From Lachnospiraceae bacterium (lineage in GTDB: Bacteria > Bacillota > Clostridia > Lachnospirales > Lachnospiraceae): 31,855 nucleotides of DNA. The position numbers and the translations under genes were made by a program. The DNA is taken from positions 1-31,855 of the forward strand of contig SFGF01000043.1 of assembly GCA_004556655.1 (NCBI GenBank), in the 5' to 3' direction. Below the pieces are notes generated by a model. That model was not told where the DNA came from. It saw only the letters and a list, made by a program, of their open reading frames with translations, and did not search any database. Shown piece after piece: positions 6,601 to 16,131 of the stretch (the first letter of the stretch is position 1; each line of letters starts with the position of its first letter).

Positions 6601-8922
6601 CTATGAAATTTCATAAAATTTCATGTATTTCCACCAGAATTTTTTTCTCCTGCTCATTCCCTGTACAAGAAATACTGCTATTTTCCGATAAAAAGCGTAA
6701 CTTTCCTGTCTCTGTTCTTCTGTCATTCTCTCCCGACCATACGCGGCCTGCTGTGTCAGACGGATAAATTGCACATATTCTCCGCTCTCTATACCTTCCA
6801 GCTTTTCTTCCATTCTACGGGCATATTCCACGTCATCCAAACACTCATCCAGTCCAATCTGGGCGACTCCCGCATCTTTCAGCATCTGTGACAATCCATA
6901 AGAAATCTCGCAGATTCCTTTATTTTGATTTTTCTGAAAAAATTCAGATCTGCGTCTTTTCAATATCCTCTTCCTGTTTGCCAGTATCAGCCCCCATACT
7001 GCCGTCAACAGCAGCGCAATCGCAACAAGTGATAATAGAATATTCTGTTTCTCCTGCTCCGGGCTGACTTTTTCCCCATCTTCTGATTCCTGCAGATCGG
7101 ACATCAAAGTATCCTGCTGTTCCGATTCATCCGGCGTTTCCGGTGCAGGTGTCACAGGATTTGCTTCCGGTGTGGGCAATGTTTCTGCTGGAGTCGGCTG
7201 AGGAATCGTATCTTCCATACCATCTCCATTTGCATCACCATTTACACCGGTACCATAACCCGGAGTCACCTCCAATGGAATCCATCCCTTACCGTTTCGG
7301 TAAATTTCCACCCAGGCGTGTGCCTGCGTATCCGGTATCTCTGCCGTATATCCATCTCCGTTTTCTTCAAATTCTTCCGGCGATACCACATATCCGGTTA
7401 CATATCTTGCCGGCACTCCCAACAGACGAAACATCAAAACAGCAGTGGTAGCATAATGAATACAGTATCCTTTTTGTTGTTCGAAGAAAAAATATTCTGC
7501 AAAATCTTCTCCCTCCGGCACAGGATCAAGATCCATACTATAGCTTTTTCCCTCCTGCACCACAGGCACTACAAAATCTATTACTTCCTGTACACTGGAC
7601 AACTCCTGCTGCCCGCAGTATTCTTTCAGCCTTTCCAATCCATTCACCGGAACTTTCAAGTATTGGCTGGCTACATAATTTCGATATTGTTCTTCCAGCT
7701 CCGATTCCGGCTGCCCTGCCGCTCCTTCTCCGATCCATTGCTTCCAGTTTACATAACCTGTATATGTATTTTCCTTTTCCGCACTGGAATAGTAACTGTC
7801 ACCATACACATTGGCATCATCCGGGGTCGCAAAGCCATACGGTACATATCCGTACTCTCCGCCCGGATCCAGTCGTTCCACTGTGATGGTTTTTTCCGGC
7901 TGCTCAGACTGGGTTTTTATATATCGATACAAAATATTCTGGATCTGATACGCCGCATCTTCCTGAGGAAACACTTTTTCAAATTCTTTCTCATCAATTC
8001 CATGCCAATAAGTCCCCTCGTAAGTGTCCCCTACAAATCCTCTCAGATACAGATTGTACTCCGGTTTTTCATCCAGTGTAACCTTAAGATCCGTTTTCTG
8101 ATCCTGATCTACAGGATAATTGTTGAGACTTCCGTCTGCCGTGGGTGTATGATTACCAAATAGACCGTTCTGACTGTTCACTGCAGAAGCAAGCTTATTT
8201 GTTCCCTGCTGTATCATATCGTACAGTTTTGTGTTCATCTCTTCTGCATGACGATACAGAATCGGACCGACCACCAGTCCACAGAACAACGTCAAACTCA
8301 GAACGATTCCCATCGCCCACAGACCGGTTTTATACAGAGCATTCTGATTGCGATTTTCTTTTCGATATCCCATGGCAAACAGGCTCAAAATACTGCCTGC
8401 CATCAGATATGCTCCCATTTTCTGAAATCTGCATCCACATAAAAGTTCTAAAGAAAACAGGAGCACCATCACCAGGGTCATCATGGCAATGCGACCTCTT
8501 TTCACTACAAGATTTCCCAAAATAGCAATCAGAAGAGAAAATACCAGAAATACGAACCATTCTCCTTTTTCATTTTCCAGTTCCAGTTTTCTCAGTGCCA
8601 GACTGATTCCATAATATCCATTTAATTTTTCACGGATTCCATTTTCCACTGCCAGATATCCGCCAAATACCTGTTTCCAGCGAAAACATCCCAATCCAAA
8701 GATCAGTATATTCCAGCCATAATAACAGAACTTCCAACGACCGCCCCATACTTCTTCGATTCCCAGAATCAGACAGTCTGCACCTATACCGATCATCACA
8801 TACAGTATGTTCAGTTCAAAACCGAAAGCTTCTGCAGCCATCAAAAGAGCTCCTGCCATACACATAAAAAAGCAGAGGCACCGTAGAATCATTAATCCAT
8901 TTCTTTTATATAATAATTTCAT
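6601..8922 (-). CDS. Membrane-anchored transglutaminase-like protein (TgpA type)
   Basis: About 773 residues. The first 200 or so carry several membrane segments; an extracytoplasmic region follows with a transglutaminase core: KGYCIHYATT (Cys486), then AHAWVEIY (His535), then GWIPLEVTPG. The third triad position reads Glu instead of the usual Asp. After a Pro/Thr/Glu-rich linker there is another membrane helix (about residues 620-645) and a cytoplasmic tail. This matches the TgpA-like partner of MoxR-DUF58 operons, whose physiological reaction is not settled. The ATG at 8922 overlaps the DUF58 gene by 17 bases; an ATG at 8973 would also be in frame but would overlap by 68. Confidence 0.88.
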   Translation of the reverse strand: MKLLYKRNGLMILRCLCFFMCMAGALLMAAEAFGFELNILYVMIGIGADCLILGIEEVWGGRWKFCYYGWNILIFGLGCFRWKQVFGGYLAVENGIREKLNGYYGISLALRKLELENEKGEWFVFLVFSLLIAILGNLVVKRGRIAMMTLVMVLLFSLELLCGCRFQKMGAYLMAGSILSLFAMGYRKENRNQNALYKTGLWAMGIVLSLTLFCGLVVGPILYRHAEEMNTKLYDMIQQGTNKLASAVNSQNGLFGNHTPTADGSLNNYPVDQDQKTDLKVTLDEKPEYNLYLRGFVGDTYEGTYWHGIDEKEFEKVFPQEDAAYQIQNILYRYIKTQSEQPEKTITVERLDPGGEYGYVPYGFATPDDANVYGDSYYSSAEKENTYTGYVNWKQWIGEGAAGQPESELEEQYRNYVASQYLKVPVNGLERLKEYCGQQELSSVQEVIDFVVPVVQEGKSYSMDLDPVPEGEDFAEYFFFEQQKGYCIHYATTAVLMFRLLGVPARYVTGYVVSPEEFEENGDGYTAEIPDTQAHAWVEIYRNGKGWIPLEVTPGYGTGVNGDANGDGMEDTIPQPTPAETLPTPEANPVTPAPETPDESEQQDTLMSDLQESEDGEKVSPEQEKQNILLSLVAIALLLTAVWGLILANRKRILKRRRSEFFQKNQNKGICEISYGLSQMLKDAGVAQIGLDECLDDVEYARRMEEKLEGIESGEYVQFIRLTQQAAYGRERMTEEQRQESYAFYRKIAVFLVQGMSRRKKFWWKYMKFYEIS

Positions 8923-9997
8923 TTTCCAGTATATCCCTGGCATGTCCGGATAACTCTGCTTCCAGTTCCCCATCTTTCCACAGCTCTTTTTTCAGATTCA
9001 AAAGAATCTGTGTATGCCAGGTTTCCCCTCTGTATTTATCCCGATACAGTTCTTCCATCTCAACATCATCCTGATACGGACCCGACGAAAAAATTCTCTC
9101 TGTCACCAGATAACGATCATCTGTTTCTTTCACTGCTATCCTTTCCAGATCCTGACGTTTCCGGTCAAACCAAACAACGTAATGCTCACATCCCGCTTCC
9201 AGAAGTCCCTGAGAAACGGCCAGTCCGGACTCAATAAATTCATCCAGATACCCATAATTTTCTCCGGATTGATACCTCATATCCAAAAATAATACTACCG
9301 GTGTCCCCGTGGGAAGACTGTATTCTTTCACCATCAGGTCATCGGTACGGGCGCTCAGCTTCCAGTGAATACTCTGCATCCGGTCTCCACTTCTGTACTC
9401 TCTGACCTGAAAAATCTCTGAAGGGTCATCTCCCGGTTTATTTTTATCATATTCTTCACTCTCCGCAAGAAAATCCTTCATGTTTTCCTGAAGGGTTACA
9501 CCAGCCGTATAGTATTCCGGCAGTACCGCAAGCACTTCTTTCCCTGATACGGCAATTTTTTTCGAAAACAGCCGGAAAATATCGTACACCTGTACTTCCT
9601 GAATTTCCAGAAGCGTGGGACCACAGTGTTCACCGGAAATAGAGGTTCTCAGTCTGGTCCGGGATTTTCCGTCTGCCATTCCTCTTAAAACAATCTGTTC
9701 TTCCTGGGGATAAAACAGATTTCTCACTTTCATCTTTACCTGAATCTGTGGAAAGGGGATTCTGCTTTTGGTCTGGATTTCAATTCCCCCGTTTACCGAC
9801 TGATTTTTTTCCGTTACACCTATGGGAAGATATATTTTTGCCTGTACTTTCCTTGCCGCTTTCCATAAAAGCAATGCCGAAACAACCGGAAGAAATATTT
9901 CCAATGCCGCCAGACCCAGCAGGGTACCGCTGTAATATAAAATTCCCAGATACACCGTAACCGTCCAGATCAGAAAATATATTATTTTACTTTTCAT
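8906..9997 (-). CDS. DUF58 domain protein
   Basis: 363 residues. Two N-terminal membrane helices (about residues 5-50) are followed by a beta-rich region and then the DUF58 signature near residues 196-250: FQVREYRSGDRMQSIHWKLS, then KEYSLPTGTPVVLFLD, which resembles a von Willebrand A-like strand. The family is regularly found between moxR and a transglutaminase, as here, and is thought to work with the MoxR ATPase in assembling or maturing envelope proteins. The ATG lies two bases after the moxR stop, with GAGGA ten bases upstream, so translation is probably coupled. Confidence 0.9.
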   Translation of the reverse strand: MKSKIIYFLIWTVTVYLGILYYSGTLLGLAALEIFLPVVSALLLWKAARKVQAKIYLPIGVTEKNQSVNGGIEIQTKSRIPFPQIQVKMKVRNLFYPQEEQIVLRGMADGKSRTRLRTSISGEHCGPTLLEIQEVQVYDIFRLFSKKIAVSGKEVLAVLPEYYTAGVTLQENMKDFLAESEEYDKNKPGDDPSEIFQVREYRSGDRMQSIHWKLSARTDDLMVKEYSLPTGTPVVLFLDMRYQSGENYGYLDEFIESGLAVSQGLLEAGCEHYVVWFDRKRQDLERIAVKETDDRYLVTERIFSSGPYQDDVEMEELYRDKYRGETWHTQILLNLKKELWKDGELEAELSGHARDILENEIII

Positions 9998-9999
9998 AC

Positions 10000-10950
10000 T
10001 TACTGTTTCCTCACAACAGAAGGCTTCTGCGTACCATCCAGAATGTCTTTCAATACATTTTCTGCTGTCACATGATTAACTCTGGCTTTCGCATTCATCC
10101 GGATTCTGTGAGTCTCCACATCCAGAAATACATCCTCCACATCTTCGGGAAGCACATATTTTCTTCCTCTGAGAAATGCCAGTGCCTGTACCATCTTTGC
10201 AAGAGCAATGGTTCCTCTGGGGCTGACGCCAAGCTCGATCAGCGAATGATTTCTGGTGGCTGTCACCAATTTCCCGATATAACGGTAAACCGCATCATGA
10301 ATAAAAATATCGCCTGTCTGTGCCTGCATTCTCAAAAGATCCTGTCCACTCATGACCGGTTCTACCAGATCCAGCGGATTGGTATTGATTTTGCCTTTTA
10401 CGATTTCCAGTTCATATTCCATATCCGGATATCCCATACTCATACAGATCATAAAACGATCCAACTGGGATTCCGGCAGCATGGAGGTTCCCGCACTTCC
10501 TACCGGATTCTGCGTAGCAATCACCACAAACGGTTTGGGAAGCTCTCGGGTCACATGATCCACCGTCACCTTTCCTTCCTCCATTACTTCCAGAAGCGCA
10601 GCCTGCGTTTTCGGTGATGTCCGGTTGATCTCATCTGCCAGCAAAATATTGCACATCACTGCTCCCGGCTGATAGACAAACTGACTGGTATCCTTCTGAT
10701 ACAAAGAAAATCCCGTCACATCTGCCGGAAGTACATCCGGAGTAAACTGAATCCTGTTCTGTTTGAGATTCAGTGCTCTGGAAAATGCCAGTGCCATCGT
10801 TGTTTTTCCCACTCCCGGAATATCTTCTATTAATATATGACCGCCTGCAAGAATGGCTGTCATCACTTTGACAATACAATCATCTTTTCCTATTACCGCT
10901 TTTTTTATCTCCGCTATCGCGCGGATCATCGGATGCTCCCTCTGATTCAT
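10000..10950 (-). CDS. MoxR-family AAA+ ATPase
   Basis: 316 residues. Walker A is GVGKTT (46-51), Walker B is LLADE (103-107), followed by INRTSPKTQAALLEVMEE, typical of the MoxR group. The C-terminal lid contains GVSPRGTIALAKMVQALAFLRGR. MoxR proteins act as chaperone-like ATPases for metal insertion or assembly of protein complexes. The start at 10950 has AAGGAGG six bases upstream; longer in-frame starts toward 11046 run into the divergent promoter region. It is the first gene of the moxR-DUF58-transglutaminase unit. No clear sigma-A promoter is visible upstream; a TATAAT near 11000 has only a poor -35. Confidence 0.95.
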   Translation of the reverse strand: MNQREHPMIRAIAEIKKAVIGKDDCIVKVMTAILAGGHILIEDIPGVGKTTMALAFSRALNLKQNRIQFTPDVLPADVTGFSLYQKDTSQFVYQPGAVMCNILLADEINRTSPKTQAALLEVMEEGKVTVDHVTRELPKPFVVIATQNPVGSAGTSMLPESQLDRFMICMSMGYPDMEYELEIVKGKINTNPLDLVEPVMSGQDLLRMQAQTGDIFIHDAVYRYIGKLVTATRNHSLIELGVSPRGTIALAKMVQALAFLRGRKYVLPEDVEDVFLDVETHRIRMNAKARVNHVTAENVLKDILDGTQKPSVVRKQ

Positions 10951-11057
10951 ATATTCCCTCCTTGTCATCACGCTATGAACAGTGTAGCAGTTTTTAATTA
11001 TAGGAACAACCGTCAATTTTCTTACAACAATATATTCCAATGACAAAATCTGCCAGC

Positions 11058-11080
11058 TATGATACTATAATCCTATCATA
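11058..11080 (+). promoter_or_regulatory. Promoter -10 inside an inverted repeat, upstream of the GH95 gene
   Basis: TATGATA (11058-11064) and TATCATA (11074-11080) are exact inverted arms, nine bases apart, and enclose a consensus TATAAT (11066-11071). The -35 is poor (ATGACA about 20 bases upstream). This looks like an operator overlapping the promoter, so repression by an unknown regulator is likely. The GGAGG ribosome site follows at 11086-11090. Confidence 0.42.
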
Positions 11081-11096
11081 TTTTTGGAGGAACGAT

Positions 11097-13370
11097 ATGA
11101 ATACCTATACATTGTATTACAACAAACCTGCTGACCACTGGATGGATGCTCTTCCTCTGGGAAATGGATCTCTGGGTGCCATGTGTTATTCCGGCATAAA
11201 ATCTGACAAAATTTCTCTCAACCATGATACCCTCTGGTCAGGACATCCGCGAAAAGTGATAAAAGACGGGGCTTATGATTCTTATGTGGGGGCTCAAAAA
11301 ATGGCTATGGAAGGTCTGTATACAGAAGCCAATGATGAATTGCAGCAAAATTTTCTTACCTGCTGGTCGCAGGCTTATCTTCCATTTGGAGATCTTGTCC
11401 TTACCTTCGATAAGAAAGATGTCGACAATTATGAGCGCAGACTGGACCTGTCAAATGCTGTCCTGACAAGCAGTTATAACAGCAACGGAAAAACGTATAA
11501 AAAGACAGCATTTATCTCTTACCCGCATGATGTCCTTGTCTATCGGATTACATCTGAAGAAAAAGAACCTTTCTCTTTTTCTCTGAATATAAGCTGTCCT
11601 CTGAAATCTCAGGTTTATATCGATGAAAATATCCTGATCGTAGATGGAGAGTGTCCGGGGGATGCTGATACCCACAGCCCCATATATCCCTGCAACAGCC
11701 TGATTTACTCGGATAATCCCAAAGAACGTGGAATTTTGTTCCGGGGTGCTGTAAAAGTGGACTACAACGGAGATCTGATCTCTGATGGGGACAGACTTTC
11801 GATTCAAAACGCAACCGATACCATTATTTATTTCACCATCAAGTCCAGCTACAATGGCTTTGACAAATATCCGTTTTTTGAAGGCCGAGAATATAAAAAT
11901 CGTTGTCTGGAAACACTGGACAAAGCTTTTCATCTCGGTTTCGATGTACTGAAAAAAGAGCATATTGCCGACTATAAGTCCTACTATGACCGCGTTTCTC
12001 TCAACTTGGGCGGAAACAGCAATACTCTGATTTCTACAGATGAAAGGCTGCAGAATTTTGGAAAAGATTCATCGGATATCGGTCTGTATACTTTGCTATT
12101 TAATTTTGGCAGATATCTTCTGATTTCTTCTTCCAGAAAAGGAACTCTGGCAACAAACCTCCAGGGAATCTGGAATAACAGTACTACCCCGCCCTGGAAC
12201 TCAAACTACACGACCAATATCAATACGGAGATGAACTACTGGCCGGTTCTGGCATGCAGTATGCCGGAACTTATGGAACCTCTGGTTCACCTGATCAAAG
12301 ATCTGGCTGTCACAGGACATGAAACAGCAAAAGAGTTCTATCACGCTGAAGGATTTGTTGTGCATCACAATGCCGATATCTGGGGACACTCCGTTCCCAT
12401 ATGCGGCAATCCCAGCTGGGGATTCTGGTCCGGTGCATCCGGTTGGCTCTGTCGCTCCCTTTACGAACTCTATGAATATACACTGGATAAAGAATATCTT
12501 GCCGATACTGCTTTCCCTCTGATGAAAGAAGCCGCTGTTTTCTATCTGGATATTCTGATTCAGGATATGGACGGAAGCCTTATGATTTGCCCTGCTACCT
12601 CCCCGGAAAATATCTTTGCTGTAGACGGCTCTATGGCTGCCACTGCAAAAAGTACCGCTATGATGAACTCTATCGTTTTGGATCTTTTCACTAACTGCAA
12701 AAATTCCTGCGAAACACTAGAGATTTACGATGATTTTTATAAACGAATCTGCGATGCCATTACTAAAATCAAACCACTTTCTATCGGTGAAAATGGAACT
12801 ATTCTGGAATGGAATGAAGAACTGGAAGAGACAGAAGTACATCACCGTCATGTTTCCCATCTTTATGCCCTGCATCCGGCTGACCTGATCACTGCTGAAA
12901 AGCAGAAAGATCTGTTTGATGCCTGCAGAAAAACACTGGAGCGGAGAGGAGATGACGGAACAGGCTGGAGTCTGGCATGGAAAGTTAATTTCTGGGCAAG
13001 ACTTCGTGACGGAGACCGTGCTTTGCATCTGATAGACAAACAGTTAAATCCTGTTCCTTCTGCTGCCAATGAGGACATGAATTATGTAAACGGCGGCGGA
13101 ACCTTCCCGAATCTTTTCGACGCTCACCCTCCTTTCCAGATCGACGGAAATTTCGGCGTCACCTCCGGAATCTGTGAAATGTTGCTGCAGTCAGATGAAA
13201 ACACCATCTATCTTCTCCCGGCTCTTCCCTCCCGCTGGAAAGATGGTTCTGTAAAAGGACTCTGTGCACGGGGAAATGTGAAAGTTGATATTGAATGGAA
13301 AGATGGAAAAATCACTGACTATACGATTCACGGAGATGCGGGAGACAGAAAGGTTATTTTATGTAGCTGA
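11097..13370 (+). CDS. GH95 family alpha-L-fucosidase
   Basis: 757 residues. Typical GH95 features in order: N-terminal ALPLGNGSLGAMCY and DTLWSG (residues 18-48), a beta-sandwich, then an (alpha/alpha)6 barrel with NLQGIWN (354-360), TNINTEMNYWP (Asn374 and Asn376), ILEWNEELEE (Glu571 or nearby as general acid) and FQIDGNFG (Asp683). The family removes fucose, mainly alpha-1,2-linked from host glycans, though a few members act on alpha-L-galactosides. There is no signal peptide, so it acts inside the cell on imported oligosaccharides, yet no transporter is adjacent. The ATG at 11097 has GGAGG six bases upstream; a longer frame from 11040 would swallow the promoter. Confidence 0.92.
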   Translation: MNTYTLYYNKPADHWMDALPLGNGSLGAMCYSGIKSDKISLNHDTLWSGHPRKVIKDGAYDSYVGAQKMAMEGLYTEANDELQQNFLTCWSQAYLPFGDLVLTFDKKDVDNYERRLDLSNAVLTSSYNSNGKTYKKTAFISYPHDVLVYRITSEEKEPFSFSLNISCPLKSQVYIDENILIVDGECPGDADTHSPIYPCNSLIYSDNPKERGILFRGAVKVDYNGDLISDGDRLSIQNATDTIIYFTIKSSYNGFDKYPFFEGREYKNRCLETLDKAFHLGFDVLKKEHIADYKSYYDRVSLNLGGNSNTLISTDERLQNFGKDSSDIGLYTLLFNFGRYLLISSSRKGTLATNLQGIWNNSTTPPWNSNYTTNINTEMNYWPVLACSMPELMEPLVHLIKDLAVTGHETAKEFYHAEGFVVHHNADIWGHSVPICGNPSWGFWSGASGWLCRSLYELYEYTLDKEYLADTAFPLMKEAAVFYLDILIQDMDGSLMICPATSPENIFAVDGSMAATAKSTAMMNSIVLDLFTNCKNSCETLEIYDDFYKRICDAITKIKPLSIGENGTILEWNEELEETEVHHRHVSHLYALHPADLITAEKQKDLFDACRKTLERRGDDGTGWSLAWKVNFWARLRDGDRALHLIDKQLNPVPSAANEDMNYVNGGGTFPNLFDAHPPFQIDGNFGVTSGICEMLLQSDENTIYLLPALPSRWKDGSVKGLCARGNVKVDIEWKDGKITDYTIHGDAGDRKVILCS

Positions 13371-13398
13371 ATTTGTATGTAATCTGTGTTTAATTTAT

Positions 13399-13461
13399 CA
13401 AAAAATCTCCCTCCATGCCCATTATGTTTAATATAATGGTATCTGGAGGGAGATTTCTTTT
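13399..13461. terminator. Bidirectional terminator between GH95 and the minus-strand operon
   Basis: A perfect 13-bp stem (13403-13415 with 13444-13456) encloses a second hairpin (CCATTAT/ATAATGG). A-run on the left and CTTTT on the right give U-tracts in both directions. It closes the fucosidase gene and the long minus-strand operon. Confidence 0.88.
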
Positions 13462-13491
13462 ATATATATGCCCAAATAGCTACTATTCTAT

Positions 13492-14883
13492 TTATGCATG
13501 TGCAATATCGGTAAACTCTGATATTTCTCTGCTGATGGTGCACAGATCTTCCACATTCAGATCATGTACGTTCTCATGTCCGGTAATCCGTGCAAAAGTT
13601 TTCAGCTCTTCCTTGGTACAGTTCAGGAAGTTTGCTGTTCTCTGAGCTGCCGCTTCTACTTTCAGACGTTTGCGAAGCTCAGGATCCTGTGTTGCACCGC
13701 CGATCGGACATTTTCCTGATCCGCAGATCCGATACTGCTGGCATCCTGCTGCGATCAATGCCGCCGAAGCAATTGCCACTGCATCCGCTCCCATAGCCAA
13801 TGCTTTGGCAAAATCGGAAGATACACGAAGTCCTCCGGTGATCACCAGATCAATATCCGAACCTACTTTGTCCAGATATTTTCTTGCTCTATGAAGAGCA
13901 TAGATCGTCGGAACACTGGTAGCATCCCGCACCAGTTTCGGACTTGCTCCTGTTGCACCGCCTCTTCCGTCTATGGTAATGAAATCCGGTTCCGCAAATA
14001 CACAATATTCCAGATCTTTTTCGATTCTTCCCGCAGCAATCTTGATTCCGATTGGTTTGCCGTCTGTAGAATAGCGAAGCTGCTGTACCAGATCTCTCAG
14101 TTCCTCTTTTGTTGTTACATCAGGAAATTTGGATGGACTGATTACATCCTGTCCCAGAGGTTTATTTCTGATTTTCGCTATTTCCGGTGTTACTTTTTCT
14201 CCCGGAAGATGACCTCCCATACCAGGTTTGGTTCCCTGACCAATCTTAATCTCCACCGCATCTGCTTCCATCAGATTTTCCGGTGTAACACTGTATTTGT
14301 TGGGTACATACTCAAATATGTATTTATAAGCGGCAGCCTTTTCCTCCGGAAGAATTCCTCCCTCACCGCTGCACATCGCTGTCTTTGCCATGGCACTTCC
14401 TTTTGCCAGAGCCTCTTTCATCTCCTTGGACATGGCTCCGAATGACATATGAGAGATGTACACCGGCATATCAAGCACCATCGGATGCTTTGCATGCTTA
14501 CCGATGATCGTAGTAGAATCCACCGGATCATCCTCCATCAGCGGCGGCGGATTCAGCTGTGCCCCCAGAATCAGAATCTCATCCCAGGATGGCATCGGCA
14601 TCTGTGTTCCCATAGCTTCAATAATCGGTTTTCCTGTAAGTGCCATCTCATGAATCTCTGCCATATAACGGCAGTTTTCATCATGGCGCACAAACTCTGC
14701 CGGATACGCCAGTGGATTCTCATTTTCTTTTCCTTTGTCTTCCTTAGGTTTTTCCGCTGTTTCCACTTTCTGGAACTTGCTGGGAGACTGACCGCATACC
14801 GGGCACTCTACCAGATCTTCGAAACATTTGTTTTCTGTTTCCTCAAAAACATACCCACATACACTACATTTGTATTTTGCCAT
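13492..14883 (-). CDS. Rubredoxin-like / FMN-binding glutamate synthase-family protein
   Basis: 463 residues. The N-terminal 35 residues form a rubredoxin-like zinc/iron knuckle (Cys6, Cys9, Cys27, Cys30). The rest is a glutamate synthase FMN-barrel: MSFGAMSKEMKEALAKG, KIGQGTKPGMGGHLPG, TIDGRGGATGASPKL, and a [3Fe-4S]-type motif C-x5-C-x4-C in CQQYRICGSGKCP. The glutaminase and GXGXG parts of full GltB are absent. Stand-alone proteins of this kind occur in Clostridia and archaea; their exact electron donor and substrate are not established. AGGAGGAGG precedes the start. It follows the alcohol dehydrogenase by 44 bases with no terminator between, so it may be the last gene of the glycan operon. 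Confidence 0.87.
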   Translation of the reverse strand: MAKYKCSVCGYVFEETENKCFEDLVECPVCGQSPSKFQKVETAEKPKEDKGKENENPLAYPAEFVRHDENCRYMAEIHEMALTGKPIIEAMGTQMPMPSWDEILILGAQLNPPPLMEDDPVDSTTIIGKHAKHPMVLDMPVYISHMSFGAMSKEMKEALAKGSAMAKTAMCSGEGGILPEEKAAAYKYIFEYVPNKYSVTPENLMEADAVEIKIGQGTKPGMGGHLPGEKVTPEIAKIRNKPLGQDVISPSKFPDVTTKEELRDLVQQLRYSTDGKPIGIKIAAGRIEKDLEYCVFAEPDFITIDGRGGATGASPKLVRDATSVPTIYALHRARKYLDKVGSDIDLVITGGLRVSSDFAKALAMGADAVAIASAALIAAGCQQYRICGSGKCPIGGATQDPELRKRLKVEAAAQRTANFLNCTKEELKTFARITGHENVHDLNVEDLCTISREISEFTDIAHA

Positions 14884-14927
14884 ATTGTTCCTCCTCCTTT
14901 TTTACTTAAGTGCCTTTTTTTGTACTT

Positions 14928-16106
14928 TTATTTTGCCATGCGATAGATATTTTCTATATCCTGCCTGTTCAGTACTTTAAACTGACCAATGGTACGTTTA
15001 TCCATAAAACTACATTTGTAAGCCAGTTCCTGAATCTGTTCCTCTGTCAGATCCACACCCAGTTCATGGATGGATATCGGCATATCAATTGCATGGTAAA
15101 ATTCCTCCATTCGTTTGATTCCCTCCAGAGCAGTTTTTTCCGGATGGGAATCATCATTGGCCACACCCATCACATTCACTGCGAATTGAGCGAACCGTTC
15201 CGGTTTTTCTTTATACACATATCTTGCCCAACTTCCCCATACAGCTGCAAGACCTGCACCGTGAGCCACATCAAACATTCCGCCCAGTTCATGTTCCAAC
15301 TGGTGGCTGGCCCAGTCCCCTACCGTGCCACAGCCTGTCAAACCATTATGGGACAGACTTCCGGCCCACATTACCTGCGCTCTGGCATCATAATTTTCCG
15401 GATTCTCCTTAAGTATACGGGCACTCTGCATCACTGTGCGTATCAGAGCTTCACCGATTCCATCTGTCAGGGCGGTATCCGTTTCTTTTGTAAAATAGCG
15501 CTCCATGGTATGCATCATAATGTCCACACATCCGCTGGCTGTCTGATAAGCCGGCAATGTATACGTCAGTTCCGGATTCATCACTGCGAACCGGCATCGG
15601 CATATATCATCATTGTATCCTCTTTTCAACCATCCATCTTCGTTGGTGATAACAGAAGAATTACTCATCTCACTTCCTGCAGCCGCTATTGTCAGTACCG
15701 CGCCAATCGGCAAACATGCTTTGGGAACTCTGGTTTTTGCATAAAAATCCCAGACTTCTCCTTCATTGGCCACCCCATAGCCTATCGCCTTTCCGGAATC
15801 TATGACACTTCCTCCGCCGACTGCCAAGATAAAATCCACACCTTCTTTTTTACAAAGAGCAATGCCTTCATGCACTTTTCCCAGATGCGGATTGGGAACT
15901 ACTCCGCCCAGGGTCACAAAATCAATTCCTGCTTTCTCCAGAGATTTGCAGATACGATCCAGCAATCCACTTCTTTTTGCACTGTTCCCTCCATAATGAA
16001 CCAGAACTTTTTTACACCCCTGCGCTTTTACCAGTTCTCCCGTCTTTTCCTCTGCATTCTTTCCAAATATCACTTTTGTCGGAGTATAATATTCAAAATT
16101 TACCAT
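14928..16106 (-). CDS. Iron-containing alcohol dehydrogenase (BdhA/YqhD type)
   Basis: 392 residues. The nucleotide part shows VHYGGNSAKRSG (36-47) and AVGGGSVIDSGKA (95-107); the metal ligands Asp195, His199, His268 and His282 lie at nearly the same numbers as in E. coli YqhD. The group reduces aldehydes to alcohols, usually with NADPH. Start ATG 16106 has AAGGG about seven bases upstream. It begins 25 bases after the membrane glycosyltransferase stop with no hairpin between, so cotranscription with the glycan genes is likely. Whether it belongs functionally to that pathway or is just a downstream metabolic gene is open. Confidence 0.93.
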   Translation of the reverse strand: MVNFEYYTPTKVIFGKNAEEKTGELVKAQGCKKVLVHYGGNSAKRSGLLDRICKSLEKAGIDFVTLGGVVPNPHLGKVHEGIALCKKEGVDFILAVGGGSVIDSGKAIGYGVANEGEVWDFYAKTRVPKACLPIGAVLTIAAAGSEMSNSSVITNEDGWLKRGYNDDICRCRFAVMNPELTYTLPAYQTASGCVDIMMHTMERYFTKETDTALTDGIGEALIRTVMQSARILKENPENYDARAQVMWAGSLSHNGLTGCGTVGDWASHQLEHELGGMFDVAHGAGLAAVWGSWARYVYKEKPERFAQFAVNVMGVANDDSHPEKTALEGIKRMEEFYHAIDMPISIHELGVDLTEEQIQELAYKCSFMDKRTIGQFKVLNRQDIENIYRMAK

Positions 16107-16131
16107 GGGTATCCCTTCTTTCTGAAACTTC

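Noticed and set aside
7318..8163. A 281-codon open frame on the plus strand
   Set aside because: It lies opposite the transglutaminase gene and has an Ile/Phe/Arg-rich composition without recognisable motifs; the minus-strand protein explains the DNA.
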